DNA from: Nissolia schottii
Lineage: Eukaryota; Streptophyta; Magnoliopsida; Fabales; Fabaceae
Direction of reading: 5' to 3'
Assembly: GCA_003254905.1 (NCBI GenBank)
Contig: QANU01034095.1
Span: 527,149-591,148, forward strand
Length of the DNA: 64,000 bases
Part shown: positions 1 through 11,860 of the stretch, in pieces
Position numbering within the stretch: the stretch's first letter is position 1
Layout: every line of letters starts with the position of its first letter
The notes under the pieces: generated by a model
The model's database searches: none
What the model saw: only the letters and a program-made list of their open reading frames with translations
What the model was told of the DNA's origin: nothing
Program-made: the position numbers and the translations under genes

Positions 1-1506
1 TTTTTAAGTGTAAAATATTTTTATATTATCAGGTTTAAATAGGCTCGCGGTTACTTCGAGATAAGAAATGAGATTTTTCCAAAAAAATTATTTGGGTGAT
101 TGTGATGAGGCTTGGGATGGGATATTTATGGTGGTTGATAGTATTTCAGAAGATTGGTGGGAATATATGTATAGTTAGTTTCATGTTCAAGTTAAAAATA
201 GAACTAAGAAATAGGGTATAAAATGGAATGATTTCGCATCTAATGTAGACCGGTAAGACTTGTTATTATAGAGGTTATGAACGTTCCAAAGACATGGAGA
301 TTAATCTCATACCCAGTGTCATCTAATGACTTTCATCTAACATAATGAGTTTGTCAGGTTAACGACACGTCAGTGTGTCGTTACTTTGTAATAGAAACAA
401 TAGAGTATTGCTTGAGAAATCTAAGTATTTTGATAAATCCATTTATGCATCTCAATCATTTACTGGTTACAATCTCTATTTATTTCTTTAATTATATATG
501 AAAATTGTGATAAGTGTGTACAATTGAAATGTGCAGACAAAAAACTCACGTCTCCCAAGCAATTTTAAAAACAATAACTTTTATATTACTTTAATTTAAT
601 GATACATAATTAGACGATCTTATAAAAAATTTATAAAGAGTAATTCTCAAAATTAAATTCAATAATAATAGTAATAAATTGGTAAATTAACTTTTGTTTA
701 ATTTTATTTCTTGGGTAAGCACACTATTAGTCGTACTGTAATAATAAAAATAGATCAGTTACTTTCAGACATTCCATTCAATCTTTGTTAAGTAAGTCAT
801 TTTCAAAGCATGTGTGGACCGGCTACTAAAACTAATAAGGTAATAATTACTTATTTATAAAAAAAAAATATGAAATGACTGTTATACAAGTTGTTTATGT
901 TTCACTTGTTTAGGATATTAATTGTTTTCTAAATTTAACCTGATATATTTTTTTATACAGTAAAACTTTACCTTACAAAATATATATTTACATGCAACTT
1001 TCACCCTTATCAGGTGGAAATGAATAAAGCGATAAATGTACCGTTGCATGACATTTTTCCGCTTTTAGAAATGTTATTTTTTAAAAATGTAGTTGTAGGC
1101 TTAATAATTTGTGGTCCTATAATTATTACTGATTCTATTTGTAGTCCCAGTTAAACTTCTCTTTTGGTCCAAAAAAATTGAAACCGTTTGATTTTGTTCT
1201 CTATGAATTTTGTTGTGTGATTTAGGTTCAAATATTTTCAAAATCATTATAGTTTAATTTAGTCTTTGAAAAATTATGATAATTTAGTTTAACTCCTTTA
1301 AGATAATAGTTCAAGTTTTCTAAAATCTCTATATTTAAATATTATTACGACTAAGAGACCTTTCAAACAATTGTCGCCTCCCTTATATAGTTTAAACATT
1401 AGTCGTAATAAGTTTTTGAAATGTTTATTTTATTGAAATAAGACAATAAAGTCCAAAAGTTTAAACTTTTACTAGACAAAATTGTTGGGTATGTAAGCCA
1501 TGCAAC
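1..1506. other. AT-rich intergenic DNA, no gene seen
   Basis: I see no convincing coding sequence, RNA gene or bounded element. About 1090-1320 has phrases such as 'gtggtcctataattatta' and 'ttttggtccaaaaaaattg' that resemble decayed Mutator-like terminal sequences, but no matching second end is visible. Confidence 0.5.
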
Positions 1507-1987
1507 CACTACAAGAAAAACATAGATTTTTGGTGGACTTTTGGAGTGAACATTAGTCTTTTGCGAATTTCGGCAGATTTTTCAATAAACATTTTTTTTG
1601 GTGTTAAAATCCACCAAAAATAACTTTGCAACAAGTAAGATTTTGCGGCAAACAATGCCGCCAAAAAATTAAAGGAAAAAAATGGTTGAGAAATTTCGAC
1701 AACTAAGTCAAATGTGTAAAATTAATAATAAATTGCAAATTACTTCTTTCCTTTCATAATAAATGTCCAAATTTTGTTAAATTAACTTATTAAAATATTT
1801 GTCCAACTCATATTTGAAGGTAGTCAAAAGTAAATTTGCAGTGGAGAACGGCTAGAAACTAATTTTCGTCCACGGTCTTTCTAGTTATGCAATTTCGCTA
1901 CAAAATCTGCCAGAAACACATTTTATGGTGAGTTTCGTCACTTTCCAACAAAATTTTCTGCTAGAAATATTTGTTTTTCTTGCAGTG
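1507..1987. mobile_element. Non-autonomous CACTA (En/Spm-like) element, 481 bp
   Basis: The element begins cactacaagaaaaacata and ends tttttcttgcagtg, so the termini are inverted CACTA ends differing at few bases. The interior has no ORF but repeats short motifs of the type 'ttttggcggcaa' and 'gccgccaaaaaatt', as subterminal transposase-binding arrays of this superfamily do. The flanking triplets are aac and agc, an imperfect 3-bp target duplication. It would need a transposase supplied from elsewhere. Confidence 0.7.
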
Positions 1988-2329
1988 AGCTTGTCCCAAT
2001 ACCATTAGCCTCGACCCATCGCCTGAGTAATCGCTTACTGGGTCTATGACTTGAACCTCGACCAAAGGATCCTTTACACAAATAATGAGTTTTTTACTCT
2101 TTTGCCCTTACTGTTTAAATTATTTACTAAATTATCCTCGTTTTCAAACTATTTTCCAAACTACCACGGTTTGGGTTGACGTGGAATCTGCGCCACGCAG
2201 GACTCCGGCTAGTGAGGATGGTCCCCTCATGCAGTAGAACAAAGACTCTGGCTTTTTGTGGTAAGCTCTGCTTGAGTGGAGACCTACCGAGTAGTGCAGT
2301 ATGCTTCAGACACACTAGGGCAGGATCCA
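1988..2329. other. Unassigned sequence with GC-richer patch
   Basis: A GC-richer patch at about 2160-2330 gives a 67-codon minus-strand open frame with no recognisable domain. It is more likely repeat-derived than a gene. Confidence 0.35.
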
Positions 2330-4020
2330 TTTAGTTTCGTTATTTTATTATATCAGATATTAGCATCTTTTGTAACTTATTATTATTGCAATTTAGAATA
2401 TTTTAATTATTTTTCAGTTAAAATGAACTAGTTAGCATTTATTTAGTTATTATTGCATTTATTACATGTTAGTATGTCACATCAGTGCTTTCGTATGACA
2501 GTAGCCCTACTTGCGGTCACATCCTAAGTTGGGGTGTGACATCCCGTGAGTGTTTAAACTTGCTAATTCATTCTAAGAGCTTGAGAGGTCACACTTTTGT
2601 GAGACTTTTCGCTCCAGTTATATTTTATTTATTTTCTCCCTCTCGTCTTCCGTACGTAGGGAAGCAGTGCCTCCACGTAGGGTGTCAAAAGCTCCCAGCT
2701 TAATGCTCCTTAGCGTTCAACTATTTACAGGTGAGTGATTTTCTTCACGATCTATTTTAGACCATGTATTTAGTTTTAAAGTTGTTTATTTATTTTATTT
2801 TATTTATTTTATCATTATTTTATTTATGAATGTTTTGTAAAATCCTAGGAGGTGGAATTTATTATTTTATTTACGAAAGTTAGTTATTCTTTTATTTAAT
2901 TAATTATGTTTTAATGCTTATTTAGTTAGAATCCTTTTTATTTATGAAATAAATATTAACGAAACTATTTTAGAAAATCATTAAATTATTTTAGAACTAC
3001 ATGGGACCACATTTTATTGCATTAAATATATTCATGTTTGTGTGTGTATGATTAGCATTAAGCGACATAGATATTCATATTATTTAGCTAAACCCTTAAT
3101 AAAAGATAATGGTTAAGAAAATATTATGGTGGGAGAAAACTTATGTTTAGGAAAGGTTCTGGCTAAGGACAAGACTTGGTACTTAAGATATCCATTGTGA
3201 TGCACCTCTCTTACTTGGAAATCTCCTTAAGCATGAGATCTTAATCTGCCTTTATTTTTCCAAGATAAAACACTTAAAGATATTAAGTTATTTTATGATA
3301 AGGATTATGTTATGATGATCATGCTATATATTTAAAACTGTTCTTATGGGAGTATATCTAGGATAGAACTGTAAGTCTGGGGCAACCTATGTTGACCTTG
3401 TACGATCGTTAAGTAGAATAGGATTCATGTAGATTTAGGGCAAGAATGTAACGCCCAGACATAGCAACCCGTGATGCTCGATGTCATGTATCATGTAGAT
3501 TAGGACTAACTATCAGAAATCTATGGACTCGGGAAGTGTATCCCCAATTGTCGTGACTTAGGTACTTGGGTAATGCGTCAAGACTAACTATCAGGAATCT
3601 ATGGACTCAGGTAGTGTATTCCCAACTGTCATGGCCTAGATGGTTGGGTAGTGCATTCAGGATAATGCATCATAAAGCAAAATCGTAATGCTCAAAATGT
3701 CAATCTAAAAAACTCCCCACTTGTTTATGTCCTTAAATGTTTTAATATTATAATTGTCATTATTATATAAACGTTTTCATGACTATTATGTGTTATGTAT
3801 TGCATTTGCATACTATGGTTACGAACTATTCCATGCATGTCGCCGTGGGATTTGCTATTCACTGAGCGATGACTCGCCCCTCATCAACTTTTTTCATATA
3901 CTGTTGACTAAAATGCGTCACTCGTTCAATAGATTTAATTTTTTATGGCCAAGATTCAAGGACAAATTTAGTCCTTATAAATACTCCGTCCATGTTAGCC
4001 GGAGCTCCTAATGTAGTAGC
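2330..4020 (+). mobile_element. Probable LTR-retrotransposon remnant (fossil)
   Basis: A stretch at about 3150-3260 (around 'gacttggtacttaag') aligns by eye with 27120-27250, inside another presumed LTR fossil, and a phrase near 3446 (tgtaacgcccagac) resembles the start of the same family at 25698. No protein domain survives and ends are not resolved, so it is old. It could be a Ty3-type LTR plus leader. Confidence 0.4.
3503..3659. repeat. Two-copy tandem repeat, 78-bp period
   Basis: Two adjacent units both start near 'gactaactatcag' (3504 and 3582) and contain 'aatctatggactc' and 'ttgggta'. They differ at several positions, so the duplication is not recent. They lie within the presumed LTR fossil. 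Confidence 0.75.
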
Positions 4021-4950
4021 CCCGTAACTTGAGTGCATTAATTAGTAGTTAAGGTTTAGTTTGATAATTAGATTGTTTCAAGTTAAATTATGTTCTAATT
4101 CAAGTTAAAAACAATTCTATTACTTAATTTGGTCGCTCGAATTTATTTATTTTTCAGCTTTTAAAGTTGTGCATTTAATACCAACAATTGATCACTCGAA
4201 TTATGACCGTACGCCAATATATTCCAGATAAAAGTGTCCCGAGTTTCTCATCATGTAAGTGATCTTATGAGAATGAGAGTCTTGTCCACTCTAGCTACGA
4301 AATTCGTAGTACTTTCTGAATGTTCAATGAATGCATGCTAACAAAACTATCAAGATACATTATTATTTATTATATATTTTAACCCAATACAACACGCATT
4401 TCTACAAAAACCATACTAGCAGACATTGCCTCTAATTATTACGAACATTAAAAATTGGTCCATGGCATTAAAATTTGGGAGCTAACATCAACCAAAAAAA
4501 AAAAAAAGTAAGTCCCATATATGCACGAATTGAGAATTTTATTTTTTTGTTATTTGATATTTGAGGGCAATAAATGTAGCAGATGAGATTCGCTATCCAA
4601 TGTCACGTCGCTGGTGGATGAAAGGGGCATTGCTCTGTTGCATCCGAGTCACTGTGAGGGTCAGAGAGAAAATCTCAGTAGGGCCTCTCACGAAGATGTG
4701 GTCTCTCAGCCTCAGATCTCAGCTATAACTTCGTAGGCCTTCTTTCTTTTTTTTTCTTTTTTTTTTTTAATCTTTTTCATTTTCTCTCTGCCCTTTCCCT
4801 ACAACACAGCCTGTTCTGTTCTTTTCCTTCCATATCTACCCATCCATCTGCTAACATTTCATGCATGCATTGTACGGTCGTACCGACATTCAGCTCCACC
4901 CCTTTTTTTAATTTCAACTTGTTATTTTTTAATGTAATTTTTAATTTGAG
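4021..4950. other. Intergenic, no gene seen
   Basis: About 4560-4740 is less AT-rich, followed by a long T/C tract (4740-4800). It could be a decayed promoter or transcript leader, but no following open frame supports that. Confidence 0.4.
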
Positions 4951-5446
4951 AGTTAATTACTTTGGTCTCTAGAGTTGGGTGTACTAGGTACTTTCACCCC
5001 TAAAATTAAGAAACTAATCTTTTAGTCATTCAACTTGCAAACTGCAAGTCTTGTTACTCCTTGGCTCTATTTTCATTATTGTGTCGTCATATTTTTATTA
5101 ATTTATTACATTAAACAAAGTTTTGACAACAACTAAGATTCTAAATGAGCTTGTAAACTTGGTGTAGTATATAAGATTTTTAATGAGATTGTGGGAACAC
5201 TTAGGTACATTTGAGGCTATGACATGCCACAACTGCAATTTGTTCCGGTGGTGCTACAACTTTATTTACAATTTTAATTGTTGTTTCAATCTTATTTAAA
5301 AAAATGTGGTCGTTGGTCAAGGTCTAACATGCTCATGTTTTTCAATTTCAAAGACAAAAGAGAAAAAAAATTACTTTCTTAATTTCAAGGACAAATTTGA
5401 ATAGAACTCATGAATACAACTTTAGAAATAAAAGTGAACATTAACT
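4951..5446. mobile_element. Degenerate MULE/MITE-like element
   Basis: The left side reads gagttaattactttggtct and the reverse complement of the right side reads gagttaatgttcacttttat. Both continue with an 'aaattaagaaa.taat' phrase further in. This suggests roughly 100-bp degenerate terminal inverted repeats about 500 bp apart. Target duplications are not clear and there is no coding potential. Confidence 0.3.
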
Positions 5447-6945
5447 CTTTGATTTGGATACAACTTAATCGACATTCAATAAGTGACTAGCAAATATATA
5501 TGAATTTTAGCTATGTAAGTATCACAAGCAATGAATAGGTTTTAAGTAAAATTATGAGTACTTAAAAATCTTTTTAAAGATATTGTTACGTTGTAATAAG
5601 GCAGTAGGAAAGGTGAGGGACCTTTGTTGCTTTGACGCTTCTCCGCTCTACACGGTTGCAACTTGGTTGCTCCTTGATCATCAGTGGAGTACTTGCAGGC
5701 ACTTCGATGGTCTAGTGAGGTAGAATTAGATGAAAATGAATGACAAAAATTAGGTTAAAACTTGCCTCTTTGCTTTTTGGGGAGGGGCATTTATACTACT
5801 CTCAAGGAAAGAGACATGAAACTTTTTATAGAGGAGGATCAAGGGAGACTAGGGTTGCCAACAGGTTTTTGTTTCAACCTTGGTCTCTCTTGGTCCTCCT
5901 CCTACATGGACCCAGAGGCTTCTTTTTGGGGTTAAACTCACCTGGTTCGACCTTTTAAGCACTTCTTATTGGGTTGGGTTGTTTTATGCTTAACCTAGTC
6001 TATAATATATTATGTCAATTCAACACATACATAATTAAAATACACGTATCTTTAAACAATTTATATGATGTGGATTTTGGTGTGCAAGTCACTATGTTCA
6101 AATATTGCTTCTCTACGTATTACTTGCATTAATTGATCACATAACATAATGTTAATTGTGTCAACAAAGTTTAAATCAACGGTATTTTTTTTTATTAATT
6201 TATCAACATGTAATTCTAGGTTAGTTGTGGTGGGGATGGGATATCTTCTTCTTTGGGATATTTCTCCAATTTACATAGCATATAATGTCTTCACCTTGAG
6301 GTATAAAACCAAAAAGGCCAAGATTACCCTAATATAAATTCAGCTATGAGCATATATATCTCCAATCCCCGACTGGGGTCTATTGGGATTCTCGTACGGA
6401 GAAGTGAATATTTCACGTACGTCACAATCGTACAAAATTTGATTATCTACCTCCCCTGGCTTCTTCTTCCTCTTTTCTTCCATTCATTCTTTGAAAATTT
6501 TATGGAGATTTTTTTTGAAAACGAGATATCTATTATATGAGTATTATTGAGTGATATAATATAGTTGACCCCCCTAAAAGCCAGTTGTCCGGATAGTACT
6601 ATGTGCAAAAACCGTACCATATGAACATTGTACCAATGTGCCAATTTGTGAGCTAGCTGCTGCTGCTTAGCTGTGCTGAACAGACTCATGCTTAGCATAG
6701 CAGCCCCATGCCAAAGGGGGGGAACCACATATATATCTTCTCAAATTAGTATATAAGATTTAATTTGGGGTAAAAAATCAGATCGATGAATGCGAAAGAG
6801 GCCCAAAAAAGATCTCAATCACACGTGAAATTGTTTGGCACATTGTGCAATTAATTACGTTACGATTTGGTTGGTGCAAGAGGGACTGATATTTGGTAGG
6901 CTTCTGTATATCTAGTCTACTTATTAATTATATTTATTATGCTTA

Positions 6946-6948
<3 letters not shown>
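5447..6948. other. Intergenic, partly repeat-like
   Basis: A GC-richer block at about 5600-5960 looks like retroelement or leader sequence but has no recognisable motif. The remainder is AT-rich with only short chance open frames. Confidence 0.4.

Positions 6949-6987
<39 letters not shown>
6949..6987. repeat. (AT)n microsatellite
   Basis: About 19 uninterrupted AT dinucleotides followed by atagatatagatata. Confidence 0.95.
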
Positions 6988-6989
<2 letters not shown>

Positions 6990-8303
6990 TATAGATATAA
7001 ATGATTGACATAATAAGCAGAATAACCCCATATTTTATAATGATATAAATTCGATTTTCATTGACGATACGAAAATATTACTTTAGTGTGTGGTTGATAA
7101 ACAAAAAATTTAAAGACATACCTTGATTCTAGTGTGATACGGGTTGTCGCGACCTAAAATTGATGTACTGTACTTAATTAGTTGAAATGGAAGTTATGGA
7201 TTTGTACTTGTTATGGAGATATGGCAAGTGCCAAGTAGACTAGTACTTTCATATGGGGTCAATAAAAAGGCTAAGGTCACTGTTTGAAAGATGGGCATCA
7301 CTATTAGCAAATGGCCATCGGGAAGAAAAGTGAACTATTTTTCACACTGTCGGCGGCACATGTGAATTTGCTCATTAATTACTTTTGGTAGTGTTTGTAT
7401 GAAGTGGTGGATATGGCAGTTTATTGTTATATGGGTGAATAGTTAATTAGAAGGAATATGTGGAATGAGAATATTTGAATGTTATAGATGGACGAGAATG
7501 TAGGTCGATCAGTTTATTATTCTGTGTTCATTTAATCTTAAAGCACTACAAGTGTAGTACATATGGTTAGGGATTTAGTCATTTAGATATATTAGTTTGT
7601 AAAAGTTGCTAACTCAAAAAAAAAAAAAAGGCCGCCTTGCATTTTTAACCATTTGTGGTTATCGTTAAATCTTTTGCAATTGCAAATTTATAAATTTCAG
7701 CCCCCATCTTTTTTTAGCCCACTTTCATATGCTTTACTTAAAATTTCATCTCTAGGTAAAATTTGAGATTTTTAAAGTTGATGAAATTTATAATGTGTCA
7801 AAATTTTTAAAATGCATAATTTTTAAATGGAGAAAAGAAAAAGAAATAGAAATTACAGATCTAAAATTTCTATCCCTATATTGGCTATAGAAAGAAAAAA
7901 AAAAATTTTTTTGTTGGTATAAAATTTTTTTCTAGTGACTTGCAACATTTGGTAGTAACTTTTGTCGTTGAGAAAGGTAAAATTTTTAGTAATGTGAACA
8001 TAGGACATTACATGTATATTCACTCCCGTGATAGGCAAGAGACAAAGAATTGTGCTTCCATGGTGTAGGCTCTTGGATCTTGAGTCACCCACAGATCGTT
8101 CCTTTGGAATGATGTCCGTCTGACCTAATCCTTTGACTAGGTCTAAATGATTCTAGCGGACCCACTGGTTTGTGGGGCCCACTTTGTCTTTGTCTGAGGT
8201 CTCCAGAGACCTATAGAGACTCACTTCCTAAGTGTTTTTAAATAATTTCTTGTTTTTGGTCTCGGTATGATATCGAATAGTAAAATTGTTGTCTTTTACT
8301 TTT
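6988..8303. other. Intergenic, no gene seen
   Basis: AT-rich with short poly-A runs. The minus-strand open frame around 7853-8092 has no recognisable domain. Confidence 0.45.
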
Positions 8304-8311
8304 ACAATATA

Positions 8312-8582
8312 TAGGGCTGTCAAAATGGGTCCAGTCCGTTTACCCGGTTAAACGGATGGATTTTACATGCAAAAAATAGGCCCGCAAAAATTTAAAAAAA
8401 TTGGACTGGCCCATTTGGCCCGCGGACCGGCCCGTGAATTCTTTTAAAAATTAAAAAAAAATTTTGATTTTTTTGAATTTTTTTGAAAATTTTAATTTTT
8501 TTAAAAAAATAAACGGCTAGCGAGCGGCCCGTTTAGGCCCGCGGGCCTAAACAGGGCGGGCCCGCCCATTTTGACAGCCATA
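8312..8582. mobile_element. hAT-type MITE, 271 bp
   Basis: The ends are tagggctgtcaaaatggg and, reading in from the right, tatggctgtcaaaatggg, the common plant hAT terminus. Flanking octamers acaatata (8304-8311) and acgatata (8583-8590) form the expected 8-bp target duplication with one mismatch. The interior is AT-rich in the middle with GGCCCG-rich subterminal arms. There is no ORF, so it is non-autonomous. Confidence 0.85.
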
Positions 8583-8765
8583 ACGATATACATCGCATTT
8601 TGCACCGGACCATTTTAGGGACTTTTCACTTGCCTATAATAAGTTATAACTCTCTCCCACCAGCTTAAGTGTGCCACATCCCCTCCCCTATTATCTAAAT
8701 TATTTGCAATATTTTTCATTCATTTCCCATTTAAGCTAGTTGTTACACAGGGCAAGCCAAGAGGC

Positions 8766-8908
8766 AAGCTCACCTTCTTTCTAAAGAAACAAAAGAAAAG
8801 AACACTCATCCTTTTCTACCCACTTCTGGCAGTGACTCTCAACCCCAAGCTCACCTTCTTCTTCCTTAAGAAACAAAAGCACTCATCTTTTTCTACCCAC
8901 TTCTGAAC
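8766..8908. repeat. Diverged two-copy direct repeat
   Basis: Two copies about 82 bp apart share 'aagctcaccttctt', 'agaaacaaaag' and 'tctacccacttctg'. The second leads directly into a purine-rich (GGAGGT)n tract. Confidence 0.7.
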
Positions 8909-9735
8909 ATGGAGGTGGAGGTGGAGGTGGGAGTGAAGGTGAACGTGGAGGTGGAGCTGAAGGTCCACTCAGAGTTTCACTTTTGTCTACCATATCTGAA
9001 GAAAAAAAAATCATAAAAGTACGCAAGTTAAAAAAATTAAAAAATATGTAAGTTAAAAAAAAATAATTAAATCCTAACCCCGCTCCTAACACCACCCTCT
9101 CTCCATACCCAAACCTCCATACCCTAATCCTAACCCATACACAAACCTCCATACCCTAAACCTAACCCTATCAATAGCTCACATACTTTAACCCTAACCT
9201 ATACCCAAATCTATAGACCATACCCCCAAATTAGAGATTAAAAAATCACAATAACACAATTAGACTCCCAAATCACAATAACATCCAATTCACAATCAAA
9301 ATCACATAAAAGAAAGACAAAAAAAGACTTACAGTGGGGAGGTGGTGGCGACGAGGCTTCGGTCGTGGTTAGGCTTTCGGTGGTGGTTGTGGCGACAGGG
9401 GTTAGGGGTATGGGTGAGGTGATGGCCTTGATGGTGAAGCCTGGTCAGGGCTTCGATGGTGGTGGTTGTGAAGGCAAGTGTGGATTTCAGTAGGTGTGGT
9501 TGGTGGCCTCAATAGTGGAGATGGTTGTGGGCTTCGGTGGAGGTGGTGGCTAAGGCTTTGATGGTGGAGGTAAGTGTGAGCTTTGATTTTGGTGGAGGTG
9601 CTAATAGAGGTGGGTGTGGGCATGGGTATGACTTTGATGGTGGTGGCCATGGTAAAGAATGAGATAGTGAGATGATGAAGGGGAGGTTGTGGGTGTAGTG
9701 GTGGCCTCAGTGTGGGAAGAGGAGAGAATGGGTAG
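8909..9735. repeat. G/purine-rich low-complexity block with degenerate telomere-like patch
   Basis: It contains (ggaggt)n at 8909-8965, a C-rich segment at 9070-9225 with repeated 'cataccctaa', 'cctaaccc' and 'cctaaaccctaaccc'-like phrases, and a strongly G-over-C skewed segment at 9335-9735 built from variants of 'ggtggtgg' and 'gcttcggtgg'. The minus-strand His/Pro/Thr-rich open frames here are products of base composition, not a gene. It may be the interior of the CACTA-like element ending at 10790. Confidence 0.6.
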
Positions 9736-9774
9736 AGAGATGAGGAAGAAATGAGGAAAAAGAAGAAAATTTGC

Positions 9775-10790
9775 GCATTTATGCATGTGAATCATTACCA
9801 GCGAATGAATTTGTTGGTAATTTTCTACAATCCACTGAAAACCAAAATAAATGAAATGCACTATTTCATTTGTGCGAGAAATCTCTTGCCCAATGAATTT
9901 TGATAACCAACAGATAAATCTTCTCTATAATATATTCCCTAGTAATGCCCAAAATCCTAACTTTTAAACGAATAACTCGTGTTTCTCTGCTCACAGATGT
10001 TCATCTTCCTGAATGGTATAAAATTGTGCAATCGTAATCCTTTGACAATATAAATTCAATCATATGCATTGTCTCACATTTAGATCCTTGTGTGTGATGT
10101 CTCAACCTTCATTATCTCATCTCACTGATCACAAAAGATGACAGGTAACAGAATAGTGGTCATCGGTAAACTGTGGAAGCCATGATTACTTGATTCCCTG
10201 CATATATATGCTTGCTTGCCTCCTTCTATATCCCACAAGTGTTCATATTTTGGTTTAATATATTTCATCGAGGAGATTCATCTTTAATATCATTATTTGG
10301 AAGCGGACGTTGGCATCCGTTGCATGCAGAGTATCTTACTTAGCTATTTTTTTTTTACACTTGTGCAACAATTTTCTTTGAAAACCATTACCGGTGGAAG
10401 TAATGTATCTTACTTAGCTATTTTTTCACACTCATGCAACAATTTCCTCTGAAAATTATTATCAGCAGACATATCCGTCAATAATAGTATAAACTCTAAC
10501 CTAAACCCTAAATAATTTTTAAACAATTACTGAAGAAAAAATCAGTTAAAATTATTCGACTAATTATTAGTGGATTTATTCGCTGAAAAACTACTATCGC
10601 CACTTGGCACCATGAAATACTAGCAGATTTTTCAGCAGATAAGTAATTCGTTAGTAATTGTGGTATACTTTGAATCAAGATAATAAAAAAAAGGTTTTCA
10701 GTAGATTCTTCGCATGAAATCCGTTGATATCCATGACGAATAATATTTTCTAGCTATTATCGGCTGATATTTGACATTTTTCTAATAGTG
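9775..10790. mobile_element. CACTA-like element, right end visible
   Basis: The sequence ends catttttctaatagtg, an inverted CACTA terminus. Inside it are many short scattered repeats ('agcagat', 'cgctgaaaa', 'ttcgttagtaat', 'ccgttgat') typical of CACTA subterminal regions. I could not find the left terminus with certainty; it may be near 9775-9860 or before the G-rich block. Confidence 0.45.
10327..10466. repeat. Diverged tandem duplication, about 75-bp period
   Basis: Two successive copies start 'gtatcttacttagctatttttt', continue with a 'cacac..tgcaacaattt' variant and end 'ctctgaaaa'. They lie in the CACTA-like region. Confidence 0.75.
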
Positions 10791-10857
10791 AAACTACTTT
10801 GGCATGTTTAAATGAGTCAAAGATGTTCTTAAAAGTAAAAGATGAACAATTATAAAA

Positions 10858-10892
10858 TTATAATAATAATAATAACAATAATAATAATAATA
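10858..10892. repeat. (AAT)n microsatellite
   Basis: Imperfect run of aat units with one aac interruption. Confidence 0.9.
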
Positions 10893-11320
10893 TATACGTT
10901 GGAATCTTGGTGTCGTACATATGTACTATGTTTTACGATTATTAGTAGTAGGTGGGCAAACAGCTACTACAAGCAAACCATAATTACTTATAACAAATGC
11001 CAAAACTTATTAATTTTATGGTTGACTTTTATAACGATGAGTTTAAAAACAATTCTACTAATTGACTTGTGTTCTCTCATCAAAAGTCATACCTTCCATC
11101 TCTCGCCTCTTAATTTTGAAGAGATCATTTAACCACTGCTAGCTGCACATTTTTGGACCCATATACTATATAGAGCTTCCTGCATGCACGTTCCACTAAA
11201 ACAAACATTTCTCAAGTTGTAAGTGTAATTAAAAATTGCAGTACCAAGTAAAAGAAATGAAATGTGTCCGTATCTCTCAACATGTGAGTTAAACTTTTGA
11301 TCTACACAGAGATAAATTAC

Positions 11321-11321
<1 letters not shown>

Positions 11322-11351
<30 letters not shown>
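11322..11351. repeat. (TTA)n microsatellite
   Basis: About ten uninterrupted tta triplets. Confidence 0.9.
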
Positions 11352-11624
11352 TAAGTATACAAGATAAAAGCTGAAAACTATGCACTATCAGTTATTGAAG
11401 TTGATCTATTAGACACTAATTAATCTAGTTCGAACCCGACTGACCTTACTATAATTATATCGATCAACCAACCAATTTTGGTATCGTACACCTATTTAGA
11501 AGTTTAAAATAAAAAAATTTAAATGTTTTTAAGTTATTTAAAGCATTGAAAACTTCAAATATACTTATTCTTTTAATGAAATATTTTTATTTTAAATTTC
11601 TTAACAGACCAAACTCATAAATTA

Positions 11625-11851
11625 GAGTTCTGTTACACGTACACCAAAAATCATACACTATACATACACTCCGTATTTATATACATAAAGTTTGTGTTTT
11701 AACTCATGTAATGTTTGTGCACTTAATTAAGTATAGTTAAGAGTATCATTTACAAGTTTGTAATGTTTGTGCACTCGTGAGAATAAAGTTTGTGCATTAT
11801 TAATGGTATATGTATGAGTGTATGAAATTAGGTGTACATGTAGCATTTTTG
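11625..11851 (-). mobile_element. 226-bp MITE family, copy 1 (reverse orientation)
   Basis: This 227-bp copy starts gagttctgttacacg and ends catgtagcatttttg, with 9-bp target duplications cataaatta (11616-11624 and 11852-11860). It matches copies at 31449, 34678 and 61471 almost end to end. The TIR core is tgctacatgtacacc, and the interior includes 'aatgtttgtgcac' and 'cttaattaag'. The 9-10-bp duplications suggest Mutator-superfamily mobilisation. There is no ORF. Confidence 0.85.
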
Positions 11852-11860
11852 CATAAATTA

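Noticed and set aside
9110-9230. True interstitial telomere repeat
   Set aside because: The cctaaccc-like phrases are irregular and mixed with 'catacccaaacctc' units, so they are degenerate C-rich repeats rather than a telomere array.
9402-9861. His/Pro/Thr-rich minus-strand open frames
   Set aside because: They arise from the G-rich repetitive block; there is no domain, no plausible start context, and frames overlap.
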